From Chthonomonas sp. UBA2017 (GTDB lineage Bacteria; Armatimonadota; Fimbriimonadia; Fimbriimonadales; Fimbriimonadaceae), in assembly GCA_002335425.1 (NCBI GenBank), contig DDCB01000047.1, positions 122,612-186,611 on the forward strand: DNA of 64,000 nucleotides, given 5' to 3'. The translations under genes were made by a program, and so were the position numbers. Within the stretch, counting starts at the first letter, position 1. Each line of letters begins with the position of its first letter. Of this stretch, positions 8,881-17,734 are shown one piece after another. Below the pieces are notes generated by a model. It saw only the letters and a list, made by a program, of their open reading frames with translations. It was not told where the DNA came from and did no database searches.

Positions 8881-9666
8881 TCAGACTATTTTGACCGTCA
8901 AGAGGCCCAGCGGCTCCACTCCGACTTGCAAGGTATCTCCGGGCTGCAAGTATCGCTTCAACGTCGTACTGGGCAGAGCAGGCCGAGGCAACTCGGGACC
9001 TGCGATCAGGTCGCCGACTTGGAGTTCGGTCCCTGCGCTCGCGTAAGCCAGCATCGACTCAAAGGAATGCTCCATGGTCACTTTTTGGTGGGCGATCTCT
9101 TCGCCATTCACCCGCAGGGTGTAGCCCCACTCGAAAAGTCGGCCGTCGCTTGTGGCTCGGTGCTTGTCTTCAAGCTCTTCGGGAGTCGTCAAGAACGGCC
9201 CCACGACCAGAGGGAAATCCCGAGAGCGACCCCAATGAAGCCCCTGACGTACCTCTTGGACCAGATGCTCCGTGCATTGGAACCCCAAAACCGTGGCAAA
9301 TCCAAGAATAAATGGAAAGGCCTCTGAAGCGTCGATCTCAGCCCCGGCGTCCTTCATCACCACGCCGACTCGGACGGTGAACTCCAGGTTGCGGATGAAA
9401 GGAGGCACGTCAAATTCGCTCATCGGCCCGCCCATCCGGGTCGGATTGGCGTAGTGATAGTGAAGCGCATGGCCGTTTCGGCCTTCACTCGCATCGAAGA
9501 TCCGCACCGTCGGGGGCTGACGTAAGGGCGCCAAGAACCGGACTTTGTCGAGCGAATAGATGCCGAGGGCCTTCACTCCGTCCGTCTCATAGACGTTGTC
9601 TTCAAAAAACAAGCCCGACCGAGGAACACTCGGATCACTCTGGAGTACAAACCGACAGAGCTTCAT
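8881..9666 (-). CDS. Fumarylacetoacetate hydrolase family protein
   Basis: A 261-residue member of the FAH superfamily, metal-dependent hydrolases, isomerases or decarboxylases of beta-keto acids. Recognisable blocks are HYHYANPTRMGGP, EFTVRVGVVMKD, ILGFATVLGF, RDFPLVVGPFLTTPEE and LRVNGEEIAHQ. Substrate cannot be told from sequence. Its stop is 3 bases before the ATG of the histidine kinase, so the two are co-transcribed; a metabolic link to the kinase is possible but not shown. Confidence 0.85.
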   Translation of the reverse strand: MKLCRFVLQSDPSVPRSGLFFEDNVYETDGVKALGIYSLDKVRFLAPLRQPPTVRIFDASEGRNGHALHYHYANPTRMGGPMSEFDVPPFIRNLEFTVRVGVVMKDAGAEIDASEAFPFILGFATVLGFQCTEHLVQEVRQGLHWGRSRDFPLVVGPFLTTPEELEDKHRATSDGRLFEWGYTLRVNGEEIAHQKVTMEHSFESMLAYASAGTELQVGDLIAGPELPRPALPSTTLKRYLQPGDTLQVGVEPLGLLTVKIV

Positions 9667-9712
9667 CGAGCCCGGAGGATACCTCTGCCGCTAGCCTGTG
9701 GTCGGGAGTGCG

Positions 9713-9741
9713 TTGACACGCGAGCCCGGTTGGGGTAGCAT
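9713..9741 (+). promoter_or_regulatory. Sigma70-type promoter of the response regulator
   Basis: TTGACA (9713-9718), a 17-base spacer and TAGCAT (9736-9741), giving a transcript start near 9748 and a leader of about 37 bases before the ATG at 9785. Confidence 0.75.
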
Positions 9742-9784
9742 CAGAACTAATCCGCGCGGAGTACTAGGAGTAAAGGAAAACTCG

Positions 9785-10192
9785 ATGGCCCTGAAGATTT
9801 TGGTCTGTGACGACGAGCGCAATATCGTGCGCCTCATTCAAGTGAACTTGGAACGACAAGGATACAACGTCGTCACCGCGTATGACGGCAAAGAGGGGCT
9901 CGAGAAAATCAAAGCTGAAAAGCCTGATCTTGTTGTGCTCGACGTGATGATGCCTTACATGGATGGGTTCGAAGTTCTCAAGAGCCTGCGTCGGGAACCG
10001 GAGACCGAGTCCATTCCCGTCATCATGCTCACCGCGAAGGCCCAAGATAAGGACGTTTTCGAAGGCTATCACTACGGGGCCGATATGTATCTCACTAAGC
10101 CGTTTAACCCTGTTGAGCTGATGACCTTCGTCAAGCGGATCGCCGCTGGCGGATCAGACAGCGGTTCGGGATCCAAGCGATACGATCTGTAA
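9785..10192 (+). CDS. Single-domain response regulator
   Basis: A 135-residue CheY-like receiver domain with no output domain. The acidic pair is in LVCDDE, the phospho-acceptor Asp is in VVLDVMMPYMDG, the conserved Thr is in IMLTAKA and the Lys is in YLTKPFNP. A Gly/Ser-rich tail follows (GGSDSGSGSKRYDL). The start at 9785 is chosen because homology begins at MALKILVCDDE and AAGGA precedes it; upstream codons lie inside the promoter. It probably signals by protein contact, perhaps with one of the two soluble kinases in this window. Confidence 0.93.
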   Translation: MALKILVCDDERNIVRLIQVNLERQGYNVVTAYDGKEGLEKIKAEKPDLVVLDVMMPYMDGFEVLKSLRREPETESIPVIMLTAKAQDKDVFEGYHYGADMYLTKPFNPVELMTFVKRIAAGGSDSGSGSKRYDL

Positions 10193-10216
10193 CTTCGGTC
10201 CAGCCCGGTAAAATGA

Positions 10217-10250
10217 ACAGGCCTCCAGGAACCTGGAAGCCTGTTTCTTC
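10217..10250 (+). terminator. Terminator after the response regulator
   Basis: A 13-base inverted repeat (10217-10229 with 10232-10244, one mismatch) followed by a T-rich run TTTCTTC. Confidence 0.75.
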
Positions 10251-10333
10251 GTTCTAAAGGCAGTGCAGGGGCTGGTTTGGCACGAGTCCTGCAACGACTC
10301 GGACCACGAAGCCCTAACGGGGAGGATGAACAC

Positions 10334-10723
10334 ATGGACGGACTTTTCACACTCTTAATCGCCGATATCGATCGACAACCGGCCAAACTGGTCGAGCTCA
10401 TCTTGCACGCAGCATTGCCGATGATGCTGGCCTTTGTCGTTTTCTGGATTGGGGCGCGGCTCCAAACGATCAACGGCAAGCCGGGCTGGATCAAATGGGC
10501 GATGGCCGCGCCGCTGGTCGCTTACTCGTGCTTCAAGTGCTATCAATATTTCGGGTACATCATGGACTCCACGTATCGCGACGTGCTATACAGCCAAGGA
10601 TTGAACCGGGCTGTCTACCTGCATTACGCGACGTTGCCTGCGGCGGGCGTTTCGATCCTTGCCCTGATCATCTGGGCGGGAATCCTGCGGTCGATGTCCT
10701 CCGACACCCAACTCTCGTACTAA
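10334..10723 (+). CDS. Small integral membrane protein, function unknown
   Basis: A 129-residue protein with three likely transmembrane helices (about 19-40, 55-75 and 98-122) and a short polar tail. GGGGAGG lies 8 bases before the ATG at 10334, which decides this start. It is flanked by terminators on both sides, so it is a single-gene transcription unit. I recognise no family. Confidence 0.75.
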   Translation: MDGLFTLLIADIDRQPAKLVELILHAALPMMLAFVVFWIGARLQTINGKPGWIKWAMAAPLVAYSCFKCYQYFGYIMDSTYRDVLYSQGLNRAVYLHYATLPAAGVSILALIIWAGILRSMSSDTQLSY

Positions 10724-10747
10724 TTCCGTCGCCCCGGGACCGAAAAA

Positions 10748-10779
10748 AGCCGCCGAGCCTCGCAGCTCGGCGGCTTTTC
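10748..10779 (+). terminator. Strong intrinsic terminator
   Basis: A perfect 11-bp stem AGCCGCCGAGC/GCTCGGCGGCT with a 6-base loop (10759-10764), flanked by A6 upstream and T4 downstream, so it could act in both directions. Confidence 0.85.
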
Positions 10780-10810
10780 ATCGTAAACTAGAAGGGTCCG
10801 GAGAGAACTT

Positions 10811-11758
10811 ATGGCATCAGTTGACGCCCCTTTTAGCCACGGCCTTCCTGCGGGAATCGGCATGACCACCACCGAGGCCCCCTTCATCGAGCAAGCGCGC
10901 GCCGATGGTCGGCTCTACATCGAGCAGCCATACGAGCTCTACTCCGAAGAGAATCACGAGACTTGGAGGCAGCTGTTCTCTCGGATGGTCCCGCTCTGGG
11001 AGCGAAACGCCAATCGCCACTTTCTCAAAGGAATCGAGCAACTGTGTCTGGATCCAAACGCCGTGCCCCGCCTGGAGGAGGTCAATAACTTTCTTCGGCC
11101 GCTCACCGGGTTCAGCGCGAAGCCGGTCAGCGGGTACGTCCCTGGCTATCTCTTTTTTGACTGCCTGCGAAACCGGGACTTTCCGACAACGATCACCATC
11201 CGGCGACTCGACAAGCTCGACTATCTGCCGGAGCCCGACATCTTCCACGACATCGCGGGCCACGTGCCGATGCACACCGACAAGGCGTTCGCGGACACCT
11301 TAGTCCGCTTCGGCGAGTGCGCTCGTACCGCCGCCGAAATCGTTTCCGCGATCTCGGATCACGACGAAAAGGTCCGCCGACTCGACAGCATTATCCGAGC
11401 GATGGCTCGATTTTTCTGGTTCACGATCGAATTCGGGCTCATGCGGGAGCCCAGCGGCGAACTGAAAGTCTACGGCAGCGGCCTGCTCAGCTCCGTCGGC
11501 GAAATCGAGTATTGCTTGCATTCGCCCGACGTCCAAAGATATCCGATCCAACTTGAATGGGTGATCAATCAGTATTTCGAGATCAACCATTACCAAGAGA
11601 TTCTCTTCATCGTGAACGGGTTCGACCACCTGTTCGAACTGGTGGGAGAACTGGAAGTTTGGATGAAAGAGGGCAAGCTCAACAACGTCAGCGGAGGAGA
11701 GCCGGTCGTGAATAAAGAAGACCTGGACAGCTTCCTCACGGCCCAAGTCGGCGCGTAA
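10811..11758 (+). CDS. phhA: Aromatic amino acid hydroxylase (phenylalanine 4-monooxygenase)
   Basis: Pterin- and iron-dependent hydroxylation of phenylalanine to tyrosine. The iron ligands are visible as H146 and H151 in FHDIAGHVPMH and E207 in FWFTIEFGLM; 315 residues. Between the second His and the Glu there are about 55 residues rather than the usual 40, so a small insertion (residues about 178-195) is present. GGAGAG precedes the ATG at 10811; an internal ATG at 10862 is an alternative. No pterin carbinolamine dehydratase is visible nearby. The product could be Phe or Trp specific; Phe is the commonest bacterial case. Confidence 0.9.
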   Translation: MASVDAPFSHGLPAGIGMTTTEAPFIEQARADGRLYIEQPYELYSEENHETWRQLFSRMVPLWERNANRHFLKGIEQLCLDPNAVPRLEEVNNFLRPLTGFSAKPVSGYVPGYLFFDCLRNRDFPTTITIRRLDKLDYLPEPDIFHDIAGHVPMHTDKAFADTLVRFGECARTAAEIVSAISDHDEKVRRLDSIIRAMARFFWFTIEFGLMREPSGELKVYGSGLLSSVGEIEYCLHSPDVQRYPIQLEWVINQYFEINHYQEILFIVNGFDHLFELVGELEVWMKEGKLNNVSGGEPVVNKEDLDSFLTAQVGA

Positions 11759-11761
11759 GCG

Positions 11762-12061
11762 CTAAGCCCAAAGGTCGACGCCGCGCCGCCGAGCGAGCCA
11801 TCGCCGCACTCGCGCCCAAAGCCCCTTGTGCGACCAGGCGATCTCGTGCTCGGAAAAGTGGGCCCGCAAGTCCGGGTTCTGCTCGATTAAGAGGGCGAAC
11901 TGAACCTTGATCTTCTTCGGGTCGTGGTCAAACTTGCCGTGCCAGCGGCAAATCACACACTCCAGGTTCGATTGAGCATTCAAGCACCCGCAAACCGGAC
12001 AAACTTTCAGTTCGTCCACGGCCAATCGCAAAACCGGAGGGGAGAGGGGTGCCGCATCCAT
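11762..12061 (-). CDS. Small zinc-ribbon protein
   Basis: 99 residues with a CPVCGCLNAQSNLECVIC segment (residues 21-38) giving two CxxC knuckles, a compact zinc ribbon close to the RanBP2 or double-zinc-ribbon style. The C-terminus is basic (RVRRWLARRRG). It is the last gene of the minus-strand operon behind the SPOUT methyltransferase, and its stop faces phhA with a 3-base gap. Function unknown; nucleic-acid or protein binding is a guess. Confidence 0.7.
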   Translation of the reverse strand: MDAAPLSPPVLRLAVDELKVCPVCGCLNAQSNLECVICRWHGKFDHDPKKIKVQFALLIEQNPDLRAHFSEHEIAWSHKGLWARVRRWLARRRGVDLWA

Positions 12062-12099
12062 AGGACTAACCAGATTGTCGGCCCCTGGGGTCCGGGTCT

Positions 12100-12657
12100 C
12101 TATGGCGATTCGGAGGATTTGAAGGGCCTCAGCATCGCGTCAAACGCGACAATCGCGGCCGCAACATGGACGTTGAGGGAACGCCCCTTGCCCAGCATCG
12201 GGATAAACACCGCTCCATCACGGCGCTGCATCAGGCTCGAATAGACGCCGTTCGCCTCATTCCCCAGGATCAAACAAACCTTTGATGGGTACTCAAACTC
12301 GAAGTGAGGGATGGCGCCTTCGGCGACTTCAACCGCCACAAGCGAGTAACCCTCCGCCTTGAGTTGATCGGCGGCCGCGTCCCATCGCTCGATCACCCGA
12401 TAAGGGACTCGCCGGTGTCCTCCGAGGCTGGTCACGCCGATCTGGGGGTGCGGGGGAGCGGGGGTTCGGCCGGTCAAGATGAGCTCGCTCGCTCCGCAAC
12501 CATCGGCCACCCGAAACATCCCTCCGACGTTGTAGGCGTCTTCCCAGTCTTGGAGCAAAAATGCCAAATCGAGCGCGGGCTGTGACTGATATTCGCGAAA
12601 AACCTCCCGGACGAGCTTCTTTCGCTTGATCTGCCGAACTCCGGTTGCGTCGGCCAT
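12100..12657 (-). CDS. TrmH/SpoU-type RNA 2'-O-methyltransferase
   Basis: A 185-residue SPOUT-fold enzyme. Motif 1 is LLQDWEDAYNVGGMFRVAD (N and R of the family), motif 2 is VCLILGNEANGV, and motif 3 is FIPMLGKGRSLNVHVAAAI, the knot-forming SAM site. There is no N-terminal substrate-binding domain, so the target (tRNA or rRNA) cannot be told. It starts one base after the stop of the aldo/keto reductase, in one operon. Confidence 0.9.
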   Translation of the reverse strand: MADATGVRQIKRKKLVREVFREYQSQPALDLAFLLQDWEDAYNVGGMFRVADGCGASELILTGRTPAPPHPQIGVTSLGGHRRVPYRVIERWDAAADQLKAEGYSLVAVEVAEGAIPHFEFEYPSKVCLILGNEANGVYSSLMQRRDGAVFIPMLGKGRSLNVHVAAAIVAFDAMLRPFKSSESP

Positions 12658-12658
12658 C

Positions 12659-13564
12659 TTAAGTTTGTCCGACCCAGTCGGGCGGAGCGACGTCGTGCCA
12701 TCGGGAGCGAATCCTCGCTACTTCCGCCTCGGGAAGAGGTCCGGCCTCCAGGATTCGCGCATTCTCAATCCATCGGCCGGGCCGTTGGGACCCCACGATC
12801 ATGGACGAGACTCCGGGTTGAGATGCGGTGAACCGGAGGGCGGTCGCAAAGACATCCTGGGGGGCCGATTTCAAAAAGTCGTACTGCAAGACTTGGAGCC
12901 GCTCCCAATAAGTCCGTGCGTAAGCTCTCTCCGGAGGCTGGTCGCCGTTGATCCAAGCTACATTGGCCACCGGTCGCTTGACGATCACCCCCATCTGTCG
13001 GGCTTGCGCTTTTGGCAAGAGTAAGTCGATCGACTCCTGATCGGCGACGGAGCAGGAGGTTTGGAGAACGTCAAAGACGCCCGACTCGATCGCCGCCACT
13101 GCGTCGGCTCCATCGCCGCTATATCCCAGGAACCGAATCTTTCCCTGGGCTTGAGCTTGCTGGAGTACTTCGATGACCTCACCCCGCCCCAGCACTTCGG
13201 CGCTGCAAGAATGAACCTGCATCAGGTCGATGACCTCGGTTTTGAGCTGGCGAAGACTGTTGTCGATGCTGAGGCGGCAGAGTTCGCGGTCCCAATCCTG
13301 CAGTTCAGGTCCGCCCGCGAACGAGTGGCCGAGCTTGCTCGCCAAGACGAACTCAGATCGGCGGTGCGAAACCGTCAGCCCGATCTTCTCTTCGGAATCC
13401 AGGTAGCACTCCGCGGTGTCGATCAGCCGCAACCCTGCGTCGAGTGCTTCATTGAGGATTCGTCCGACCTCCTCGATCGGCGTGTGAAAAAACCCGATTT
13501 CCGAAGTCCCGAATCCCAGGAGGGTCACGTCGAGTCCTGTCTTTCCTAAAGGCCGTCGTTCCAT
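12659..13564 (-). CDS. Aldo/keto reductase
   Basis: A 301-residue NADPH-dependent oxidoreductase of the AKR superfamily. LRLIDTAECYLDSEEKIG carries the catalytic Asp and Tyr; EVIDLMQVH and the IKRPVANVAW barrel strands follow; the C-terminal cofactor region is GVSSMIVGSQRP. Substrate unknown. It shares an operon with a sensor kinase upstream and an RNA methyltransferase downstream. Compare the degenerate paralogue at 45326. Confidence 0.9.
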   Translation of the reverse strand: MERRPLGKTGLDVTLLGFGTSEIGFFHTPIEEVGRILNEALDAGLRLIDTAECYLDSEEKIGLTVSHRRSEFVLASKLGHSFAGGPELQDWDRELCRLSIDNSLRQLKTEVIDLMQVHSCSAEVLGRGEVIEVLQQAQAQGKIRFLGYSGDGADAVAAIESGVFDVLQTSCSVADQESIDLLLPKAQARQMGVIVKRPVANVAWINGDQPPERAYARTYWERLQVLQYDFLKSAPQDVFATALRFTASQPGVSSMIVGSQRPGRWIENARILEAGPLPEAEVARIRSRWHDVAPPDWVGQT

Positions 13565-13573
13565 CGGTCTGTT

Positions 13574-15172
13574 TTACTCGCTCGACGCCCTGGGAAACCG
13601 GATTTCAGCCACGGTCCAGCCTAGCCGATCTTCGAGCAAGAACCGACCCCGCAAGGCTTTGGTCAAACTTTCGACAATCGTCAAGCCTAAGCTACTTGCC
13701 TGGCCGAGGTCAAATTGAGGCGGCAACGGATCGCCCAGATTGGACACCCAGAGCCCCACTTCGTCCCCGAGCTCTTCGATGGTCACGTGAATCTGGCCGG
13801 ATCGCGCCACGACAAAGCCGTGCTGGACTGCATTCGCGATGAGCTCGTTCAGCAGAAGCGCGACCTGAGTGGCTTGCTGCACCGACAAGCGAACATTGTC
13901 CCCTTGAACCCGGAATTCGAGGGCCGTCTCCGGTGAGAGGAGTGATTGCTGCTGCACCTGAACGAGTGACTCCGCCACCGTCCGGACCCCGACCAGATCG
14001 AGATCTTCTCGGCTCAGAAGCTCGTGGACGGCCGCAATCGCCAAAATCCTTCCCAAAGAGTCTTCCAAGACTTCGGCAACGGTCTTGTCGCCCGGTTGCC
14101 GCATCTGAATGCGAAGCAAACTCGCGACTTGTTGCAAGTTGTTTTTCACCCGGTGGTGCATCTCTTGCATCAAGGTCGAACGCACCTGGAGCTTCGCATG
14201 CTCAATGCTGACGGCGGCTTGCTTTGCAAGGGTTTCCAAAGCGCCAATCTCTTCGTCGCTAAAGGCCCGCACTTCGTTCGTGTAGCACGACATCACCCCG
14301 ACCGGACGACCCTGGATGATGAGCGGAACGCACACCATCGAGCGAAGATTCTGCTCCACGGCCAGGTCATGGCCGATGTAATCAGTCTCTTGGAGCACGT
14401 CACGGACGTACTCCGCGGCCCCTTTCCGGATCGCTCGGCCCGCGATCGACTCGGTCAACTTGATCGCCCGCTTGCGTCGATAGGCTCGATCGGTGCTTTG
14501 GGTCGCCTTCAAAACCAGCTCTTGACTGGCTTCATCCAAGAGTCGAACAGTGCAGACCTCAAACCCGAACTGCTGGGCGGTTGTGTTCACCAGCAGCTGC
14601 AGAATCTCCTCTAAGTACGGAGACGCGCTGATCACCTTGGCAACTTCGCTGAGGGCTCCCATCCGAGACCCGGGCGGGGAAGTCACCCGTAGAGCCCCCA
14701 CGACCTTTGCCATCCCCGCCGAAAGCGACTCCAGCTTGCTCATTAAGTCGGGCCGAACGGTCCAAGCCGAGTCTTTACGAAAAACGGCCACCCCTAAGCA
14801 CGTCCCGCCGATGAGCAACGGGAGAAAGACCGAGGCCTGATGATCGAGTTCGTCATAGCCCGGGTAGGGAACAAAGAGAGGGTGCTGGCGCAAGTTGCTC
14901 TCGACTACAAACGGCAGTGCGTTGGCCGAGGCCTGGCCCGCGAGCCCGATGCCTTGGCCCAGGCGGAGGCGGCCGACAAAGTCAGGCAGCGTCGTACTGG
15001 CCCGCAACACCAAAGATTCGTCGTTTTCGAGGACCAAAAGGTCGATGCCATCGGCTTCAGAAAGATCGAGAGCGTCATTCACCAAATCCTGGAGCAGAGC
15101 ATCGCCGTCTTGGGCGCGGGCGACCAAGTCCAAACAGTGCGAGGCCCAAGCTTGCTCGACGTCGTCTGGCAT
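13574..15172 (-). CDS. GAF-GAF sensor histidine kinase of the HisKA_2 class
   Basis: A 532-residue soluble kinase. Two GAF domains occupy about 20-160 and 175-325. The H-box is MQEMHHRVKNNLQQVASLL (about 332-350), the HisKA_2 signature with phospho-acceptor His, followed by a HATPase domain with LLLNELIANAVQHGF and SLGLTIVE. Such kinases usually act with stand-alone receivers or the general stress response; the receiver at 9785 is the only one in the window. Its ATG overlaps the stop of the M16 peptidase as TAATG, so translation is probably coupled. Confidence 0.92.
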   Translation of the reverse strand: MPDDVEQAWASHCLDLVARAQDGDALLQDLVNDALDLSEADGIDLLVLENDESLVLRASTTLPDFVGRLRLGQGIGLAGQASANALPFVVESNLRQHPLFVPYPGYDELDHQASVFLPLLIGGTCLGVAVFRKDSAWTVRPDLMSKLESLSAGMAKVVGALRVTSPPGSRMGALSEVAKVISASPYLEEILQLLVNTTAQQFGFEVCTVRLLDEASQELVLKATQSTDRAYRRKRAIKLTESIAGRAIRKGAAEYVRDVLQETDYIGHDLAVEQNLRSMVCVPLIIQGRPVGVMSCYTNEVRAFSDEEIGALETLAKQAAVSIEHAKLQVRSTLMQEMHHRVKNNLQQVASLLRIQMRQPGDKTVAEVLEDSLGRILAIAAVHELLSREDLDLVGVRTVAESLVQVQQQSLLSPETALEFRVQGDNVRLSVQQATQVALLLNELIANAVQHGFVVARSGQIHVTIEELGDEVGLWVSNLGDPLPPQFDLGQASSLGLTIVESLTKALRGRFLLEDRLGWTVAEIRFPRASSE

Positions 15173-16395
15173 TATTTGGGTCGGATCGCGGTCAGAGTCA
15201 GCTGATCGGGGTCCAAGGTCCGCTGAGCAAGTTCCAGAATCCCTTCGTTCGTTACCGCGTCAAACTTCGCCAAGGTTTCTTCGACCGGAATGTCTCTTTG
15301 GTGATAAATCTCGTTCTGGCACATTCGTCTCATCCGGCTGCTCATCGCTTCCAGGGCGAGCACCATATTCCCGCGAATGTTTCTCTTCAAACGGTCGAGT
15401 TCGTCGGCTTCAAATCCCGACTTGCGGACCTTGTCGAACTCTGCCCAGATCGTCTCTTGCACCTCGGGCCAAGTCTCCAGGCCCGTCCCGCCGTAGACGT
15501 TGAACACGCCCGCCAAACTCGTCGCCATGTTGTAGCTCCCGATGCTATAGACCAAGCCTCTTCGCTCGCGGACTTCTTGAAAGAGCCGGCTACTCATGCC
15601 TCCGCCCAGCCCCGCATCCAGCAGCGCGGCTGTATGAAGCTCTGGGGAATAGAGCGAGCAGGTCTCACCTCCGAGACAGAAGTGGACCTGCTCGACCTCG
15701 CGCCGAATCTCGTGGCGGCCCGACCGAGGCTGAGGCGGCTCCATCGGTTCGGCTTCTCCTCCCGCGGGCAGGTCGCCCAAGGTGCGCTCCACCAGGTCAA
15801 AAAACGTCTCGGGGTCGACTCGGCCGGCGACCCCAACGACCAAGTTGCCGCCTCGATATCGACGGTCGAGATAGGCTACGATCGCTTCCCGATCAAAGCT
15901 CGACACGGACTGACTCGTCCCGATGATCGGCTTACCCAGAGGGTGCTGGCCCCATCGGTGGCTGAGCTGCAGCTCATGCACATGGTCTCCGGGTTCGTCC
16001 TCACCTCGCTTGATCTCCTCAAGGACGACATTTTTCTCTCGTTGAAGCTCTTCAGGATCGATCAAAGAGTTCAGCACCATGTCGCTGAGCACGTCAAAGG
16101 CGTTCTCCACATCCTCGGCGAGAATTCGAGCGTAGTAGCACGTCACCTCCTTGTCGGTGAATGCGTTCAGGAGTCCCCCTCGTCCTTCGATGGCTTCGGC
16201 GATCTCTTTGGCGGTCCGCCGAGGGGTGCCCTTGAAGAGCATGTGTTCGATGAGGTGAGTGATCCCAGCTTCGTCGTCTTGCTCGTTTTTGCTACCGGTG
16301 TGACACCAGATTCCGAGGCTCGCCGACTGGACAATGGAGTTCGGCTCAATAAGGATGCGGACGCCGTTGCGAAGGGTCTTTTTCAGAATCGCCAT
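15172..16395 (-). CDS. M16 family zinc peptidase (insulinase/processing-peptidase type)
   Basis: 407 residues with the inverted zinc motif HLIEH (H47, E50, H51) in ITHLIEHMLFKGT and a downstream Glu in VVLEEIKRGED. The C-terminal half carries the second M16 domain (GLGGGMSSRLFQEVRERRGL). Length matches the single-chain 45-kDa class related to mitochondrial processing peptidase beta. No signal peptide, so cytosolic. AGGGAGG is 5 bases before the ATG at 16395, which rules out the longer open frame to 16548. Confidence 0.94.
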   Translation of the reverse strand: MAILKKTLRNGVRILIEPNSIVQSASLGIWCHTGSKNEQDDEAGITHLIEHMLFKGTPRRTAKEIAEAIEGRGGLLNAFTDKEVTCYYARILAEDVENAFDVLSDMVLNSLIDPEELQREKNVVLEEIKRGEDEPGDHVHELQLSHRWGQHPLGKPIIGTSQSVSSFDREAIVAYLDRRYRGGNLVVGVAGRVDPETFFDLVERTLGDLPAGGEAEPMEPPQPRSGRHEIRREVEQVHFCLGGETCSLYSPELHTAALLDAGLGGGMSSRLFQEVRERRGLVYSIGSYNMATSLAGVFNVYGGTGLETWPEVQETIWAEFDKVRKSGFEADELDRLKRNIRGNMVLALEAMSSRMRRMCQNEIYHQRDIPVEETLAKFDAVTNEGILELAQRTLDPDQLTLTAIRPK

Positions 16396-16406
16396 GAGTG
16401 CCTCCC

Positions 16407-16622
16407 TTATTCGATGTTCGCCGGCGGCTTCCTGGTCGGCAAATTCATGGGCGAAAGACGCGACCGGACCAGGCGCTCGCGGTGATCGTTGAAAAGGCAG
16501 ATCGATCGCACCCCGAGATGGTTCGCCACATCCACCGCTTGGCCCCACGTCCGGGGATTCACCTTGCCGTCTTTGCAGGTCGCGCGGTCGGGATCATATC
16601 GGGGGCAATCAGGACACGTCAT
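16407..16622 (-). CDS. Small Cys-rich protein, unknown
   Basis: 71 residues beginning MTCPDCPRYDPDRATC: three Cys in a CxxC-x9-C arrangement that could bind zinc, followed by DVANHLGVRSICLFNDHRE. The stop is 11 bases before the M16 peptidase start on the same strand. The coding potential is supported by the neat fit between neighbours; no ribosome site is obvious. I recognise no family. Confidence 0.55.
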   Translation of the reverse strand: MTCPDCPRYDPDRATCKDGKVNPRTWGQAVDVANHLGVRSICLFNDHRERLVRSRLSPMNLPTRKPPANIE

Positions 16623-16639
16623 ACTATCGTCATTACCGG

Positions 16640-17734
16640 ATGCTCACACTGATTGCACTCACTGTTTTGGGCCAAACCCCGGCTCCACCCGCAGCCGCCA
16701 AGCTGTCGTTTTCGGAGGGCCGATTTTCGGTCGAGGCAGCTGGTCGAAAAGAGTTAGTGCCCATTCAGTCTACCGAAAAGAAGCCGTCAAAAGTCTATAT
16801 GTACCAAGACGGTCAGCGATGGCTGGTTTGGGACGCTCGGGGATTGACCGTTCGGATTGGATTAAAGGCGACGTCCACCCAGCTCCCCGAGTATCCCGTC
16901 AGTCCAAAGCTCTTTGAAAAATCCGAGATAGAGCAGACCCTGGTCGCCCTTCAAAAAGGTCAGCGGCAAAGGGGCGCCAGCGGGCTGAGCGGCGTCGTCC
17001 AAGACGGCAAGACTCTCTACCTTTTGGTCCGCTGGGACGAAAAGTCCTCGGGAGTTCGCCCGTGGTTTGAAGCTCTGGTGAAAGTGGACATGAGCCAAGA
17101 GCAACCCAAGCCCCAGCTTTTGGGGCGCTGGAAGGGTGTTTCACGCGCCCGTGGGGAGTGGGTGGGGCAGGAGCTTCGGCTCCTGGGCCGTGACCTTTTG
17201 GCGGTAACTGAATCGGGCGCCGAATGGAGTGTGAGCCGATACAGCCTCCCGAGCCAGCAGTTCACTTCACAACCGATCGGTCGTCAACTTGAGGCGGTCG
17301 CCTTTCAAATCGGGGCTCAGCGAATGCTGTTTATCGAGCGAACCAGCTACGGCACTCGGCTTGGCGGCGTTCTCCGCCTGAACTCGATGGCTCGACGAAA
17401 TCTCCTCGAAACGCGCGATCCATTCCGATTTTTGCCAGGGCCGAGCCTGATCGCGGTCATCAACTCGGGCGAAAATCGGATCGTTCGCTCGATTGAGTCA
17501 GGATCGGAGTTGACGTTGCCAGCGCAGGTCGGGATGGCTTCGATTCAATCCGGACTCCTGGTTTGGACTCCGCCCGAGCGACCCCAGCGCGCCGTCCTTT
17601 ATGATGCCCGGCGGTGGGTTAGCTTGGCCCGATGGGAACGCTCGCCTCAAGCGGCTCCGGCCGCCCCGACTGGGCGCTCCGTTGCGCCGCCCACATCACC
17701 CGGCACGCGCGCAGGCCGTCCTCCCCGCTCGTAA
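16640..17734 (+). CDS. Secreted protein of unknown function
   Basis: 364 residues with a short signal peptide (MLTLIALTVLGQTPAPP). The body is rich in beta strands with repeated W and Y and reads like a beta-propeller, for example LVWDARGLTVRI and LYLLVRWDE, but no repeat family is recognised. The C-terminal 30 residues are Pro/Ala/Arg-rich. The last 116 bases overlap the 3' end of the convergent Gfo/Idh gene. Confidence 0.7.
   Translation: MLTLIALTVLGQTPAPPAAAKLSFSEGRFSVEAAGRKELVPIQSTEKKPSKVYMYQDGQRWLVWDARGLTVRIGLKATSTQLPEYPVSPKLFEKSEIEQTLVALQKGQRQRGASGLSGVVQDGKTLYLLVRWDEKSSGVRPWFEALVKVDMSQEQPKPQLLGRWKGVSRARGEWVGQELRLLGRDLLAVTESGAEWSVSRYSLPSQQFTSQPIGRQLEAVAFQIGAQRMLFIERTSYGTRLGGVLRLNSMARRNLLETRDPFRFLPGPSLIAVINSGENRIVRSIESGSELTLPAQVGMASIQSGLLVWTPPERPQRAVLYDARRWVSLARWERSPQAAPAAPTGRSVAPPTSPGTRAGRPPRS

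Noticed and set aside
14917..16485. 522-residue plus-strand frame across the M16 peptidase and kinase
   Set aside because: It runs antisense to two conserved genes, has no family motif and no ribosome site.
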